A stretch of DNA of 64,000 nt from Phanerodontia chrysosporium (GCA_001910725.1 MJGA01000004.1:124001-188000), one strand, 5' to 3'. Shown: positions 34,828 to 46,979, counted from the stretch's first letter. A program made the numbers and translations. Notes: generated by a model from the sequence alone, not told the origin.

Positions 34828-35213
34828 ATTGTACTTTGTACCCTCAATACTGTGATTTATTAGATCATGCAATTGACCTCAAAGCAACCGCGTGCATGCT
34901 GCGTGCACTCAGAAACGCGCATTACACCAGCGCCTACGCGGTGATCCTGAACGAGTTGTCCGCATCTGGTAGTGCACGACGTCTACCTCCTGCTTCACGA
35001 CATTCCACCATGTCCCCCTATGCTCTTGGCCAAGTGCACTCACACCGAACCCGACCGCGTTAAGGTTGGTAGCGCTGCGCACATCTGAGGCCAAATAGAG
35101 CTAATCAATTCAGGTATGAGGCTGTGAAGCAGGCAGTTATAAACCGCGCAGGAAAAATTTCCTCAAGCCTCAACTCGCGCCCTCGAGTCCTGCCCACCCT
35201 TATTCAACTTGCT

Positions 35214-37262
35214 ATGCCGCGCCGCGCTCCTCTCCCGCCTGCGAGCGACTCAGACTCTTCCTCTGACTTCACGGAAAATGAGTCCAGCTCGGATGCCGAG
35301 CAAGGGGACGCAGCTCAGCATGTCGCTGACCCGGACATTCGCGCTGCTTTACAGGATTCTGTAGAGGAAGAGCCAAGCTCTCTTGCAAGTGCAGATGATC
35401 TACGGAAGGTAAGTTTCTTTGTTTCACTATACCATGGTGCGTCACTCATTAACCATGCACCCAGGCCCTGCGCGCTTCGCAACTGCGCAATGTGCAGATC
35501 AGGACATTGCTTCAGAGGTTGAACAACGAGAACGAGAAGTTCAAGTTCTCGCAGAGCAAGAAACGATTGCGCGACGGTGGTGAATGCCCGTCGACAGATC
35601 TGACGGAGTACGACCGAGCCATCAAGCGCGCCGGCCAGAAGTCGATCGTCCTCTTCGACTTGTGGCCATCGAAGGACATCTTCACAGCCAAGAGGCGGCC
35701 CGACGTCAATCTGATGTCCCCAGCCAGTTCGCCAGTCCTAAGGCGGAGAAAAAGGCAAAGCAAGCAGAGGTTTTCGACGCGCTGCCTGACCTCACGAGCC
35801 TGAGAACAAGCTGCTGAAGCAGGCAATGGGTAGGGTGTCATGGATAGGTAGCCGTGTGAGTAATTTTCCCTCTCCGCAATGTCGTCCTACTGATTGCCTT
35901 GCAGTACTATGCTTGTGCGAACACTGTTCGGTCTCACTTGATCTCCAACGTGAAGGCAACGCTCTATCTCTGCCTGCCCGAGGATTACCGGCATCTCGCC
36001 TCCATTCCTACTGACAAGCTGAAGGATAACTCGGACGCCATGCGCCTTCGAGGACTCGACGAGGATGCGTATCCACCGTTCTTGTACCCTGTCGGCTGCC
36101 ACCGAGTCAACGACCTGATATTCCGTGGGCCTATGCTCATACGGGTATGTACCATTGCTTTCTCATGCTTTCCTACCCTCATAGATATTTTCTGTAGATC
36201 GTCAAGGCGTGCGTCTGCGGTAAATCGTTCCCTGGCACATCGACTGGAGACACCTTGTCGGGGAACACGACAAACGCTGACCTCTGGTCAATTCGAGGCC
36301 AGATAACTCCCGGAATGATGGCAATGTCCTTCGTAATGGTACGTGTGTACAGCTCTTCTTATGCCTGCCTGCTCTCATGCCCCCAGGCAAGATTCGTGCT
36401 TTCTGGCAACCCGGCATTCAAGGAGGAAATGTACAGTCCGCAGTACTACTTATGGCGGGACAAGCTCATCAGAGCCTGGGGACAGTCTGATATGCAAGCA
36501 ACTCGGGAGTGGTGGAGCGCTGCGCTCTGGGGCCGACACGACCCTACTGTCCCAGAGCTTGATCGTACGGCTGCTTCATCCCATCTTACTGCTATCCAGC
36601 GCGAGCAAGCGGAGCTTGACGCTCTGTTTTTCAGCGGCGGCTCCGCCCCTCAGAGCCGTAGCACGCTCATCTCCTCCCCTGTTACTACCCCCTGCTGTCC
36701 CGCAACATCGCCCTGCTCGTCATCCGCAGGCGGTCTTTCCGGCACTCCCTCGTCGACCGAGCCTCCTCTCGTCCCCGAGAGGCCTGTCTCTTCTCGCAAT
36801 CCCGTTCCAGCACTGGCGAGCGCTCAGCCAGTCCCTGCTCCATCCTCTACCAGCTCTCGCGTGCTCGGCTCAACGACCATGGCGGCGCCGTTCCCAATCC
36901 CTGAACCCCCCGACGAATCGGAGCTCACAGAGCTCAACGCTACCGTGCAGTCCCTGGGGATCGGCCATCCGGGGGCTGTTTCGAACTACACGGAGCCTGT
37001 CGCAAGTGGCAACGGAGCATCTCGTGGGTGCACCCCTGCCTCCGAGTCGCCGACGACGACGACAAGTGCGAATGCTCACGCAGCACGTGCGTCTCGTAAC
37101 GCAACCCCCAGCATGGGTCAGAACGACGCCGGCCAAACCGACGCCGTCCAAACCGACACCGGCCGCGCAACTCGCTCGAAGAAGAAGCATGCTGTCCAGC
37201 CCGAAGAGGGAGTTGAGCAGGCTACAGCTGCTTCTAAGAAGAAGTCTCGAAAGCGCTCTTAG
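35214..37262 (+). CDS. DUF6698-type protein of the transposon, two frame breaks
   Basis: Exons 35214-35408, 35465-35855, 35905-36144, 36198-36338 and 36387-37262. An acidic Ser/Asp-rich N-terminus is followed by a coiled-coil-like stretch (RTLLQRLNNENEKFKFSQSK), then IVLFDLWPSKDIFTAKRRPD, AEKKAKQAEVFDALPDL, YYACANTVRSHLISNVKATL, YPPFLYPVGCHRVNDLIFRG, LIRIVKACVCGKSF and LWSIRGQITPGMMAMSFVMA, the DUF6698 pattern as I recall it. The C-terminal third is Ser/Pro-rich and ends in a basic nuclear-localisation-like tail (ASKKKSRKRS). Exon 2 carries two apparent one-base deletions (about 35711-35714 and about 35801) between RRPDVN, DVPSQFASPK and NKLLKQAMGRVSWIGS. The molecular function is unknown. 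Linkage to the transposase and the dioxygenase suggests an accessory role in mobility. Confidence 0.7.
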
Positions 37263-37367
37263 TATACTGCACGCACACTTTTTTTCTGTCTACGCTTTCC
37301 AATAAATATCACGCTCCCTGCACTGCTGCTGGCCTGCTTGTATGCCTCGCGCGCACATCACGGTGAG

Positions 37368-37968
37368 CTCGTGAGGCCTCACGAGGTTCTGACGATGCTA
37401 CTTGAGGATATGAGCGACAATATAGATATGGACCTTTGCCGTACCTGTTTTGTTACCGCACGTTGAAATAGGAGCTCTTAGTTCGAATCCCAGTAGTAAA
37501 TAAAATTAAATAATCATAGTAGCAATAGTAAACAGTAGTAAGTAGTTAGATTAGTAGGATCAGTAAAAAGTAGTAAGTACAAGTCAATAGTCGAGGTAGT
37601 ACAGTAAGTCGCATTAATAAATATGTACTTGAGAATCGGTAAGTGGAGTAAGCGTGAGTCTGAATGGTAAGTAAAGTGAGTAAGTAACGTAACAAACCAA
37701 TGTAAGTGCTAGTAGTAAGAAAGTCCACAAGCGTCTATTATTTTTTCCTCCGCCCAAAGTCCCATCACGATGCCTCGCGACAGCCCGTGGGACATCACGG
37801 AACCTCGTGAGGCCTCCTGATCTGACTTCCCTCTTGAGTAATCATGAGATAATGCCGCCTACTCAGGAGATAATCATCCAGATCACGAGACCTCCTGATC
37901 AGCTCGCGAGGACTTGGCTTTCCTCATGAGGTCTCTTGATCCAGCGCTTCGCCTCAAGCCCTCGTGAG
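37368..37968. repeat. Right subterminal repeat region
   Basis: Exact CTCRYGAG copies start at 37368, 37378, 37804, 37903, 37923 and 37961, with degenerate copies between (CTCTTGAG about 37831, ATCATGAG about 37841). Between 37490 and 37735 lies an AT-rich stretch built from many irregular copies of AGTAAGT/GTAGTAAG. Confidence 0.7.
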
Positions 37969-38340
37969 GCCACATGGGGCAACGTGACGCAGCGCTAAGA
38001 TTTCCGACATAGAGCGGCGAGGCGGCGAGGCGGCGACAGGGCGTGGGTTGCGTGCGCTTCTGCGCTAGGGTCCTAAGGGGGCCCAGGAGGCCCAGGCCTC
38101 CCGCGCGAGCGCGAGCACAACCGGAGGTGGTGCAGACGCGCAGGTGCTGCCAGACGCACCGGGTGCGCGCAGACAGAGGGCGGCGGGCGCTTCGAGAAGA
38201 GGCTCGAAAGAAACGCTGGGTGGCGCGGATGCGAAGCGCAGATCGGCGAGATGTGCGATTGCGGGGGAAGGGGGAGGAAAGAGAGAGGCCCGCGCGTGTG
38301 GTCTAGGCCCTGTGTACGTACGTGTTCGCCCCGCGGACGT

Positions 38341-38520
38341 GTATATAAGATGGGTCGCACGCCAGGTTGGGGCTCCCCAGCACTTTTTCTCCCTTTCGAC
38401 GACTCTGTTCACGAATCCCCCTCTTCTCCCCCTTCCTCTTCTACCGTCCACCGCCTTCCCCCCCCCCCTTTTTTTTTATCTTCTTCTTCCGCGCACCTCC
38501 CGTTTATCCTTTTTATTTCC
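38341..38520 (+). promoter_or_regulatory. TATA box and pyrimidine tract of the Kre9-like gene
   Basis: TATATAAG at about 38342-38349 lies roughly 200 bp upstream of the ATG at 38543. Between them, about 38380-38525 is almost entirely C and T, including runs of 10 C and 9 T at about 38459-38478. Such CT-rich stretches are typical of the core promoter or transcription start region of highly expressed fungal genes. Confidence 0.6.
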
Positions 38521-38542
38521 TTGTGCCGACGCCAAAAACGCG

Positions 38543-39127
38543 ATGAAGTTCACGACGCTCTTCTCCGCGCTCACCCTCGGCGCCTCTGCCGCGCTCCTCG
38601 CCGCCGCCGCCCCTGCGCCCATCGCGCGCGACGTCTGGGCCCCGAAAATGACATATCCGACCGCGGACACCGTCTGGGAGTCGGGCAAGACGTACGTCGT
38701 GCAGTGGTGAGTACGCCCTGTGATGCGAGAGACGCGCGGCGGACGCTGACGGCGCGGCGCGCAGGGAGACCGAGGACGCCCCGGAGAACATCACGAACGG
38801 CGACGAGGGCTTCATCCTCCTCCGCACGGGGGAATACGAGACGCCAGGTGAGTGCAACGCTGGCGGTGCTGAGCACATGCTTGCGGCACGCCGCTGACAC
38901 GCGCTGCCCCGCCGCAGTCGTCCTTGCGCACGGCATCCATCTCCGCGATGGCCACGCCCCCGTAAAGGTCCCGGACGTCATCACCGGGGACGGATACAGC
39001 CTGGTCTGTGAGTAGCCGTGCTCACTGCTGTCATGTCTGCGCCTGTGCTGACCGCCCGCGCCCAGTGTTCGGCGACTCTGGCAACTGGGGCCCGCAGTTC
39101 AGGATCAACGGCCCAGTCAAGTTCTGA
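38543..39127 (+). CDS. Small secreted Kre9/Knh1-like protein, third copy
   Basis: Four exons: 38543-38706, 38765-38847, 38918-39007 and 39066-39127, giving 132 residues. The exon 1 and exon 3 lengths are identical to the paralogue at 14714. Signal peptide MKFTTLFSALTLGASAALLA, then DVWAPKMTYPTADTVWESGK, TYVVQWETEDAPENITNG, HGIHLRDGHAPVKVPDVI and LFGDSGNWGPQFRINGPVKF. Intact, with all conserved Trp codons present. Its codon usage is more GC-biased than that of the 14.7-kb copy, so the two have diverged for some time. It lies about 0.6 kb beyond the right end of the transposon. Extracellular. The function beyond the family is unknown. Confidence 0.88.
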
Positions 39128-40273
39128 GTGCGCGCCGCGCCACAGAAACATTGGAACGACCCCCGCACGACCGCACACGCCCCTCGGACGCTTTCCACGC
39201 ATTTTGTTTTGTCGGACATTTGCCACGGACCTTTGATCACCGCTTTTGGACGCTTGTTTTCTGCGGACGCTCTCACGCTGCTCATTTTTTGGACGAATAC
39301 GCACGAACGCTTTCGTTAGTACGCTAGGCATCGCGCCCTCGCATGTAATAGCCACCTGTAGCACCACCGACCACGCCGTCTGTGCGCGACCCCCCTCGCA
39401 TGGGCGGACCTTTGCGCTCGTTTGTAGCACCACCACCACGCCCTGTAATGCTCCATTGCGTAGCACTATGCAATCCAGAGCTTGTACTTGATAATAGTCG
39501 CCCCATTCTGAGGCGTTCATGGATACTTGTAATCGTACCGTACCGACGCTAACCCGTGATATAGATCGTGCCCCATCACGGAAAGCCACTTAGCATAACT
39601 ACTCGTAGCTAAAGATAATTAGCTTTCGCGACTGTAGATTACAACACAGTGCTAAACATCACTGTTTACATTGGTGGTCGAGGTAATTGCGTTGCAATTA
39701 CCGCTGGCTATATACGCCGACTCTACCGCCGTGGCACTATTTTCCGCTCACGAGCCTGACACCCGTATGCACATCGGTAGTGGTGACAGTAACACCACAT
39801 GTACACGTTCACGACGCAACACGCAACACGCGACAATGCCACGGTCTACACTACAGTTCTACGCAGTGAACACGTCTACTCACCGTCCAATATGAGCGCG
39901 GTCGCCGGCGCCGCGCGCCGCCACTCCTTGGCTGCGGCCCAAGCCCAGGATACGAGACTCGTCTGTCAAGGATGGCCATACGCTCGCGCCGGAATGCATG
40001 TGAACTCCAGCATGCCTCCCTGCATCCATAGGCTGGCTGCGCGTCTGTACTTGTCGGAATTGACACTCAAGCCCATCCAATACTCGATACAATGCTATGA
40101 AGCACACATAAAGGCTGCTCCTACATCCGGCGTTAACTTCATACGGTAGACAGAAGCCCGCCGGCGACGACGGCGGGCAATAGAATAGTAACGAAAGCAC
40201 TGCGAAGATAGCGAATGTGGTAAAAGCGACGAATACCGGGCGTTGCACATGAGAGTTCGTGAAAGGTCATAAG
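39128..40273. other. Intergenic, no gene seen
   Basis: Convergent 3' flanks of the Kre9-like gene and the DUF6534 gene. No supported frame. Confidence 0.5.
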
Positions 40274-42155
40274 CTATGGCATTTTTGGCAGATCGTTGAA
40301 CGGCGCGTCTTTGCTGCTGCGCGACACCAGCACGGGCTCCAGGTCAGACGAGTCGCGGTCCGCGGCGGACTCGACGTCGGTGACGCAGTGCACCGTTTTC
40401 TCGACCGTGATCTGCAGCTATAGTTCGGGGTGAGCGGACGGCTAGCTTTCGTTGGGAGGGCGCACGACGAACCGTGTTGGTCGGATTCATAGTGTCGGCA
40501 GCACCCTGACGTCGGCCTCAGCTGTGGTCGTGGACTTGGTCGAGTACTTCGATGTACTCACTATTTGACTGCGTTGCGCCCGCTGTCCGGTGCTGAGGAG
40601 CGTCGGGAGGCGGAAGCTGTTGTTGTTGCGTTCAGCCGAGCTACTACCTCGCTCCTTAATGTGCGACCGCGCGTTGAGCGTCGCGAGGAAGGAGTTCGCA
40701 TAGGCTACAATGAACTGTAAGCTTCATCGCACCAAGTCTCAAAGATGACGTACTCTTGCTGATGCAGAAATGCAACGCGAGGAAGATGAAGTTACTCGGC
40801 ATTGTCAACCACTGCAAACAAAAGTCAGGAATATATGCAAGACGCAAAGCACATCTACGCACGCATACGAACGACGCGATCGTTAGAGATGTCGTAAGCA
40901 GACCACTCTCGACGGTATAGCGGATGATGGAGTCTATGATATCATCCATCCTGAAGAAAGGTCAGTGTATGCGCCTAGACAGCACATCAGAACGCGCACC
41001 CTTGAAACCCGGTCCTTCTCTTCTGCAGGAAATAACACAGCGACGTCGCAATCAGCAAGTCCACAGTTGCCGAGATGGCGAGGCCCGTCGTAAACGACCA
41101 CTAGAGAGGAAAATGAGACTAACTACAGGACAATATATCCAATACGTACCGCAGCATGTTGATGAAAGCTTCTCCATGTCTGAAAGCGGCGCATCTGAAT
41201 CACGGTGCCTGTCAAGAAGACCTTTCTCAGCACCGTGCCCGACCCCTTGGCGAATCGCGGTACCCACCGAATGCACTCACTGCGGGAAAAACTGTCAGCT
41301 TTCGGATAATACACATGGACATACGAACGTACACATTCGGAGAAACGCGAGTACGGCCTGAGAGTGTCGAAGTGGCTAATGAGCGTCTCGTGCTTACACT
41401 TTTCGAATGACGCGAACTCACAATCGCAGTGGTGAGCGGCCTATTGCGCTTGCTCACTGATCGGAGGTGAGAAGGGCTCAGGATACAGCGTGTGAACACT
41501 CACGGGTCCAGACACGGTGCGTGAAGAAGCTACCGCGCCGGTGGTCAGCGAATACCGATAGAAGGGGCGAGAGTACGTACAGATGGATAATGAAGGTTAG
41601 GAATCCGGTGATAGATATCGTCACCTGCGCCGCGAGCGCGCGTCAGCGCACCATCTAGGGATGCGGCGGAGATCAACTCACGCTGACTTGCCTAAGAATG
41701 GGACAACCCTGAGTACGGTTGAGTGGAGTAGAGCGAGGTTGCTTACCAGGCGATGCGTCTTATCACATCCTGATTTCCAACACCGTCTACCGAATAGTGA
41801 AAGACCGAAGCTATCACGAACGACGTGTGGACAAGGTCGAGCATCCTGAAAAGCCGTCAGCGATCGTGTGACGACAGTTTACGAGTGTTGCACGCACCAC
41901 ACCACAAATACCTAGGAGGCACAATCAATGGAAGGATTGGAGAAGCAGAGAAAGAATGCATGCATACCATGATCTTGTTCCTCAACCGATCGTCCAGATA
42001 CGCTCTCCGGTAGTAGAACACCTGTGTCGACACTATTCCGGACAGACTGTGACGCGCCGTGAGATAGGGGGCGTGCTGCACTGCATAAAGACTCACAATA
42101 GCGCGATGAACCCACCGACGAGCAGCGCTCCATATGTCAGACGGTCGGGCGCCAT
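40274..42155 (-). CDS. DUF6534 multi-pass membrane protein
   Basis: About 13 short exons joined in phase from ATG 42155 to TAG 40274-40276. The first is 42155-42097. The reconstructed order is MAPDRLTYGALLVGGFIALL, LSGIVSTQVFYYRRAYLDDR, VFVVWMLDLVHTSFVIASVF, SVTISITGFLTFIIHL, FFTHRVWTLSKRNRPLTTAI, AVLAFLR, then the DUF6534 domain proper (WSFTTGLAISATVDLLIATS, LCYFLQKRRTGFQG, IDSIIRYTVESGLLTTSLTI, MPSNFIFLALHFCISK, YANSFLATLNARSHI) and a hydrophilic tail ending in ITVEKTV and PFNDLPKMP. About seven transmembrane helices are predicted. The family is greatly expanded in Agaricomycetes and its role is unknown. Exact boundaries of exons 6-8 are less certain than the rest. Confidence 0.8.
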
Positions 42156-44186
42156 AGCAGCTGGTGTAGCACAGCGGGGAAGAAGGAATGCTCGGGAAAA
42201 GGTTCGCGTGGACGAGCGAGACCGTTTAATAACGCGGGCCCTCGGCGGCTCGCACGAAGTGAGCGGGCCCAGGGGTATGCGGTAATGGGTCCCGGCGGAG
42301 CCAATCACGATCGAGCCCAGGTGACTGCTCCGCCCGCATAGGCCGGCCTGCCTTGAAACAGCAGCGCGATCGGACGGCCGCAGGGCCATTTGGGCCGCCG
42401 TGCTGCTCCATCAGAGGGCGCTGCACTGCCCGCTTGCGACCGACGGCAGCCTCGCGGCGCGCGGCGAGGGCATCCAGAGGGCACGCGTCACTAGCGGTCC
42501 CAGGGCTGTCTGCGGCGTAGAATGTTCTGTTTTAAGCGTAGAATGCCGTGCGCGGAGGCATGCTTCAGAGTTTGCACGTCTCTTTGACGTCCGTCATGGT
42601 TTGGCGGACGTACAGAATCATGAGCAGGCGAGGCGTCTGCCTGGTGGCCGCCCGGGCGAGTCGACGTGAGACACCCTCACGAGGACTAAGCGGACGGTGA
42701 AGGACAGCCTATAGTCTATCCAGCGGGAGCTTCTCAGACATTGTGCATGCGGGCTGTGGTTGGCTAGGGTTGAAACGCCACGCGATGCTCGCTAAATACT
42801 CAGCGGCTGATGAAGGCTGGGCAAAGCCGACGCCATAGTAATGTCCGGAGGCCAAGCACAAGTGAAGTGCAAACGACGTTGAGGTGCTAGGCGTAGGTTC
42901 GGCGGCCGGACATAGACAGGGTGTACGCTTAGACTTGTGCAGTCCTGGCACCTCGAAGTGCAGAGGGGAGAATTCAACTAGGTCGCGGATGTATGCGACG
43001 TTTCCACGTTCTCAGACTGAACTAGCTTTCAGCTATAGTCGACTGAGATGTAGGACTCACTTGTTCAAGGACAGCTGTATCGACTTCGTCCAGTACCTCG
43101 CCAGTTCGAGTGCTAGATAGTCCTTCCCACACTACCGGGGCAAACCGAGCTATCAAAGAAGGCCCGTCAATAGCAGCAAAGTCTGAACGGCTGTCGACGG
43201 AGCACGTACGGCGCTCACGGGTCCGTCAAAGCGGGAGAGAGACCCTTAAAGAACAGACCCTGCAGGGAACATCCGAGCAGCGTTCATCACGATGAGCGGG
43301 CAGATGTAAAGCTTGTGAGAGCTGAGCGTTATCGCGGGTGCGGCGACCAGGCGAGACCTGGGAATCAGATACTTCGGTGTCGGACCATATGAAGCCACAG
43401 CACCTTCGTTCTGTTGGATCGTATTATCGCGACCAACACAGGCACTCTTACTCAGGCTGAACTAGGACAAAGCCATGCGAGAAGGTAGTATCGACGAGTG
43501 TCTGTGAGAGTGCAAGTAATGATTTGGAAAATGGTGCTGCAGAAGTCAATAGGTAATGGGGAATCACAGCCTATAAAGCACCGTGGCGGGAGCAGCGAGA
43601 GATGCACGCCGAGAGGCGCCGGCATCCGCCGATCTTTCCATTTGCGGTAAGCCCGACACGTCGATCCCGACGCTCATTTCGCTCGGTTTCACCGCGTCCT
43701 CACCCCCTGTCTCGTCGTCGCCGTTCGCAGCGTCGCCGCATGCTCTGCTTGTCTCTACTCTCCTCACCACCTGCCTAGTTCCCCTGGCCTTGCTCTCCTG
43801 CCTAGCATTTCTCGTCGCAACGGACAGCATGCACAGCCAGGCACCAGAGTGCTTGGCAGGCCTCCCGCCCTCCTCGTCGACGTCCGGTTGACACTGTACG
43901 TCGCCCCACCTAACGTGACCCACCCGCCCTATACGCAAACTTGCAATGCTCGTAGACTTGGTACAAGCACGCTAGCCCAAGACGTCCTTCTGGGCATCCG
44001 AGTTTGAACCGCCATGTGCAGGATCGGGGCAAAATGGCGATCAGTTCCGTCCTGAGCTCTTTCCGCAGGTCCGGCCTCATTGTCCCGCCAAGCCACACAC
44101 CTTGACTTATTACCGCCAAGGACTCGAGTGGCCCAGGGGTTTCTGCTTGCTTCTCTCTTCTCCAACCTTCCTCACGGCGCGCAACG
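42156..44186. other. Intergenic, no supported gene
   Basis: Promoter of the DUF6534 gene and about 1.7 kb of sequence without recognisable coding content. The frames at 42709-42951 (minus) and 43583-43891 (plus) lack family resemblance and splice continuation. Confidence 0.45.
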
Positions 44187-45692
44187 ATGTCGCAATGCCA
44201 GACGTCGGCAACGGCGACCCAATTTACCACCATCACAACCTCTAGCACCTCTACCTCGACGTCGGAGAGCGTGACTACCATCCCTGCGTCGGTCACTACC
44301 ATCGAACAGTTCGTTTGTCCAACAACAAGCGCGGCCAGTGGGACGGGGCTTCCGGGATGTAGCACAGTGCAGTCAGTGAGCACCATTAGCCCAGGTGAGT
44401 AGCCATCTTCTTCACAGCAAGCACTGCAACCTTATGGCCGGCTAGAACAAGTCCAGACGTCCGACGTTCAGGTGGTCATCACAGTGCCAGTGACGATAAC
44501 TAGTGCCACTGCCACCCTTTTTACCACCACCTGCTCGAGCAACAACAACGGCGGTGGAGACAGCGTCTCATCCTCGAACCCACCCAACTCGTCTTCGTCG
44601 ATAACCGACGGCCGTCCTCTGCGAGCAGTGCAGCGTCCTCGAGCATATCCACCTTGCCTCCGACGACCTCACTTTCTGTTATCGCGTCCTCGTCTACTCT
44701 GCCTGGCGGGTCTGTGATCGTCGTTTCCAGGACACAGACGATCGTTACGACGCCCACGACTGCCGTCCCTGTCACAAACAACAATGCTGATTCGTCGAAC
44801 ACCAACCTTGGCGCTATCATCGGAGGCGTAGTCGGCGGAGTCGGTGGTCTCGCTGCCATCCTGCTCATTGCATGGTTCTGCATGTCAGTTTACCTTCCCA
44901 ATCACACGTTTGAATCGTACGACTAATCAGAAATATAGACGCCGCCGCCGTAAACATCGGGACGACGACTTTGACGACCTCAAGTGGCCGCCGATGCCTG
45001 TCAAGCATGAAAAACACCGCAACGGCAACACGCTGCTTGACGAACCAGCACCAGCGCCGACGCCATTTAACGCATACAGCTACGGTGCGGTCGGCAACAG
45101 TGCCGCACCTGCGACCCCCGGCCCGCAGCACCAGGACCTACCCGCGGCGGCGGCCGGATATCCGAACCCGTGGGGGAGCACACCGCCGACGACCGAGGCA
45201 GCGCGCTCGACGAGCCCGCCTGCGCCGACAAGCGAGGGCAGCATGTACAGCGGCACGGCGCTGAGCGGAGAGCAGAGCGCGGGGGGCGCACACCGCGCTC
45301 TGCGCGTGCAGAACCCGACGCCGGCGGTGCCGATGTCAATGCCGCCTGCAGACGTCAAGGACCGCACCGTGTTCCTCAGCGCCGACCGCGGCCTCCAGGT
45401 CGTCGGGCCCTCCGCGGCGGCTGGTGCGTCGGGCTCGTCGTCGGGCGCCTACCCGCCTGCGCCGTACGGGCAGCCGGGCCCGTCGAGCTCGAGCGCTGCT
45501 GCGGCGCCGTACCAGCACCAAGACGCGGGTCTAGTGCCCGTCCCTGTCGCACAAGTCCCACCGCAGCTCAACCGCAACGCCCGCGCAAGGCGGCGGAGGG
45601 CAGTGCAGATGTCGTCGAACCCGGGATGCCCCTCCCGCGTACGAGGCCTAGGTGTTTTCTCGCGCGAGACTCTGTATGTTAATGTTGTGTAA
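44187..45692 (+). CDS. Ser/Thr-rich single-pass plasma-membrane protein, frame breaks
   Basis: The start MSQCQTSATATQFTTIT leads into about 140 residues of Ser/Thr-rich, presumably O-glycosylated, extracellular sequence. A single transmembrane helix follows (LGAIIGGVVGGVGGLAAILL, IAWFCM), then, after an intron (about 44883-44939), a basic/acidic juxtamembrane RRRRKHRDDDFDDLKWP and a Pro/Ser-rich cytoplasmic tail. The layout is that of fungal wall-sensor-like proteins. There is no cleavable signal peptide, so the TM helix may act as a signal anchor. The introns are 44395-44446 and the one above. One missing base near 44605-44615 separates SSSSIT from SSASSAASSSISTLP. The 3' end also looks shifted (about 45590 and in the C run at about 45627), where PPAYEA-stop would be the expected terminus. 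Confidence 0.7.
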
Positions 45693-46054
45693 TTATTGTT
45701 GTGTATGCTCACACTCGTTGATCTTTGTGATCTCACTCTATTCCTCGGGACTCGTGATGGCTTTGCAGAGACCATTGGACTAATTACATAGTTGTTTGCC
45801 TGTCGTATCTGTGTCATGTAAGGACAATGACAATTCATGAGCCTTTTGTCACAGAACTCTGGCATAACGGCGGGAGACGGGATCATCGGCAGTCGCATTT
45901 ATTAGTCTACATACAGGCGAGACCGATTACACTATAGCACAGGTATGCTAATGGGACTCGCAGAGTCTCTGATTTCACAGCTCAATGTCCGAATTAAGAT
46001 ACATGCAAACATGCTACGTCGTGGGGGAGGTCGTGAACGTCGTGTATGCGTGGC

Positions 46055-46979
46055 CTAGAGGGCGGTGGTGCTCGACTTGAAGCGCGGCTCGGGCGTGCCT
46101 GCACGGTCGTGCCGCGGTTGCGTCGCGTAGCGGGGGAGGGACTCGAGCGGGCGTGAGATGAGGAAGCCTAGCGAGCAAAACAGAAGTCAGAGAACTGTGT
46201 GAAGGATAGACACGCGCATCGCTCACCCCGGAGACCCGCCTTCTTCTCGCCGCAGTGCCAAAGCCGTACCCGGCCTTCTCAGCGTCCGCGCCGAACATGC
46301 CAGCGACGAAACCAGACCGGGGCCGCGCAAAGGTCGGGCGCGTGTCGTACGCGTCAGAGTCGCCGCGCCAGCTCGTGAGGCTGCGGCGGGCCTTGGCACG
46401 CTCGCGGAAGACGAGGCCGAGGACGGCATTGAGGCAGCCGAGGGCAAAGAGGAAGAAGGCGGCGACGAGTGTGAAGTCGTCGCAGTGGTGCGAGAGGATC
46501 GTCGCGCCGATCAGGCACTGGAACACCCCGAGCGGCCCGAGCCCGAAGTTGCTGCCGAGCACGGGGAAGAAGCGGTCGAAGAACGCGAGTGGCCAGCCGA
46601 CCTCGGAGAGGATGAGCACGATGATCTGGAAGATGATGAGCAGCCGGTTCACGACTGCCCAGAAGATGCCTGCAGGTTGGTTTGGAACCGTGCTATTTCT
46701 ATCGCAGAGGTTAGAATCGAGTGAAATGGAGAATGTATGAGGACGCACTCGATGTAGTCGCAGTCCACGAAGTCTTCGTCAGTGGCGTCCTTCATGAAGC
46801 GGTTGACCGCCTCCACGTCGTTTACAAGGACAAATATAGAGCTCGCAAACACGAGGAGCATTGCCACAATGCTGAGGATGCGGACGACATTCAGACCAAT
46901 AAAGATATCTGCGAGCAGTCAGTATCTAGCACAAGCCGCTCCGAAAGCTGGGCTACTCACATGCGCGAGGAGGAAGCAT
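46055..46979 (-). CDS. DUF7598-type four-helix membrane protein
   Basis: Exon 1 encodes MLPPRA and splices into YIFIGLNVVRILSIVAMLLV, FASSIFVLVNDVEAVNRFMK and DFVDCDYIE. A 50-nt intron follows, then NSTVPNQPAGIFWAVVNRLL, IIFQIIVLILSEVGWPLAFF, LGSNFGLGPLGVFQCLIGAT and LVAAFFLFALGCLNAVLGLV, followed by a cytoplasmic tail (GYGFG..GEKKAGLRG) and a last exon FLISRPLESLPRYATQPRHD ending FKSSTTAL. Four transmembrane segments. The pattern matches an uncharacterised basidiomycete membrane family. A missing base at about 46254-46258 separates GYGFG from CGEKKAGLRG: without it the tail reads out of frame and the last splice does not fit. The function is unknown. Confidence 0.8.

Larger units (their letters stand above)
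26906..37968 (+). mobile_element. Plavaka/KDZ-like DNA transposon with TET/JBP and DUF6698 cargo
   Basis: About 11 kb containing three plus-strand genes: transposase (27321-31079), TET/JBP-like dioxygenase (33126-34827) and DUF6698 protein (35214-37262). Both ends carry dense clusters of the 8-bp motif CTCRYGAG (CTCGTGAG, CTCACGAG, CTCATGAG, CTCGCGAG): eight exact copies in 26906-27077 and six in 37368-37968. Subterminal repeats of this kind are typical of CACTA-like elements, to which Plavaka is related. The outermost motif copies are used as provisional limits. I could not find perfect terminal inverted repeats or a target-site duplication by eye, so the true ends may lie some tens of bases further out. 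The transposase contains a premature stop, so this copy is probably non-autonomous now. Confidence 0.75.
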
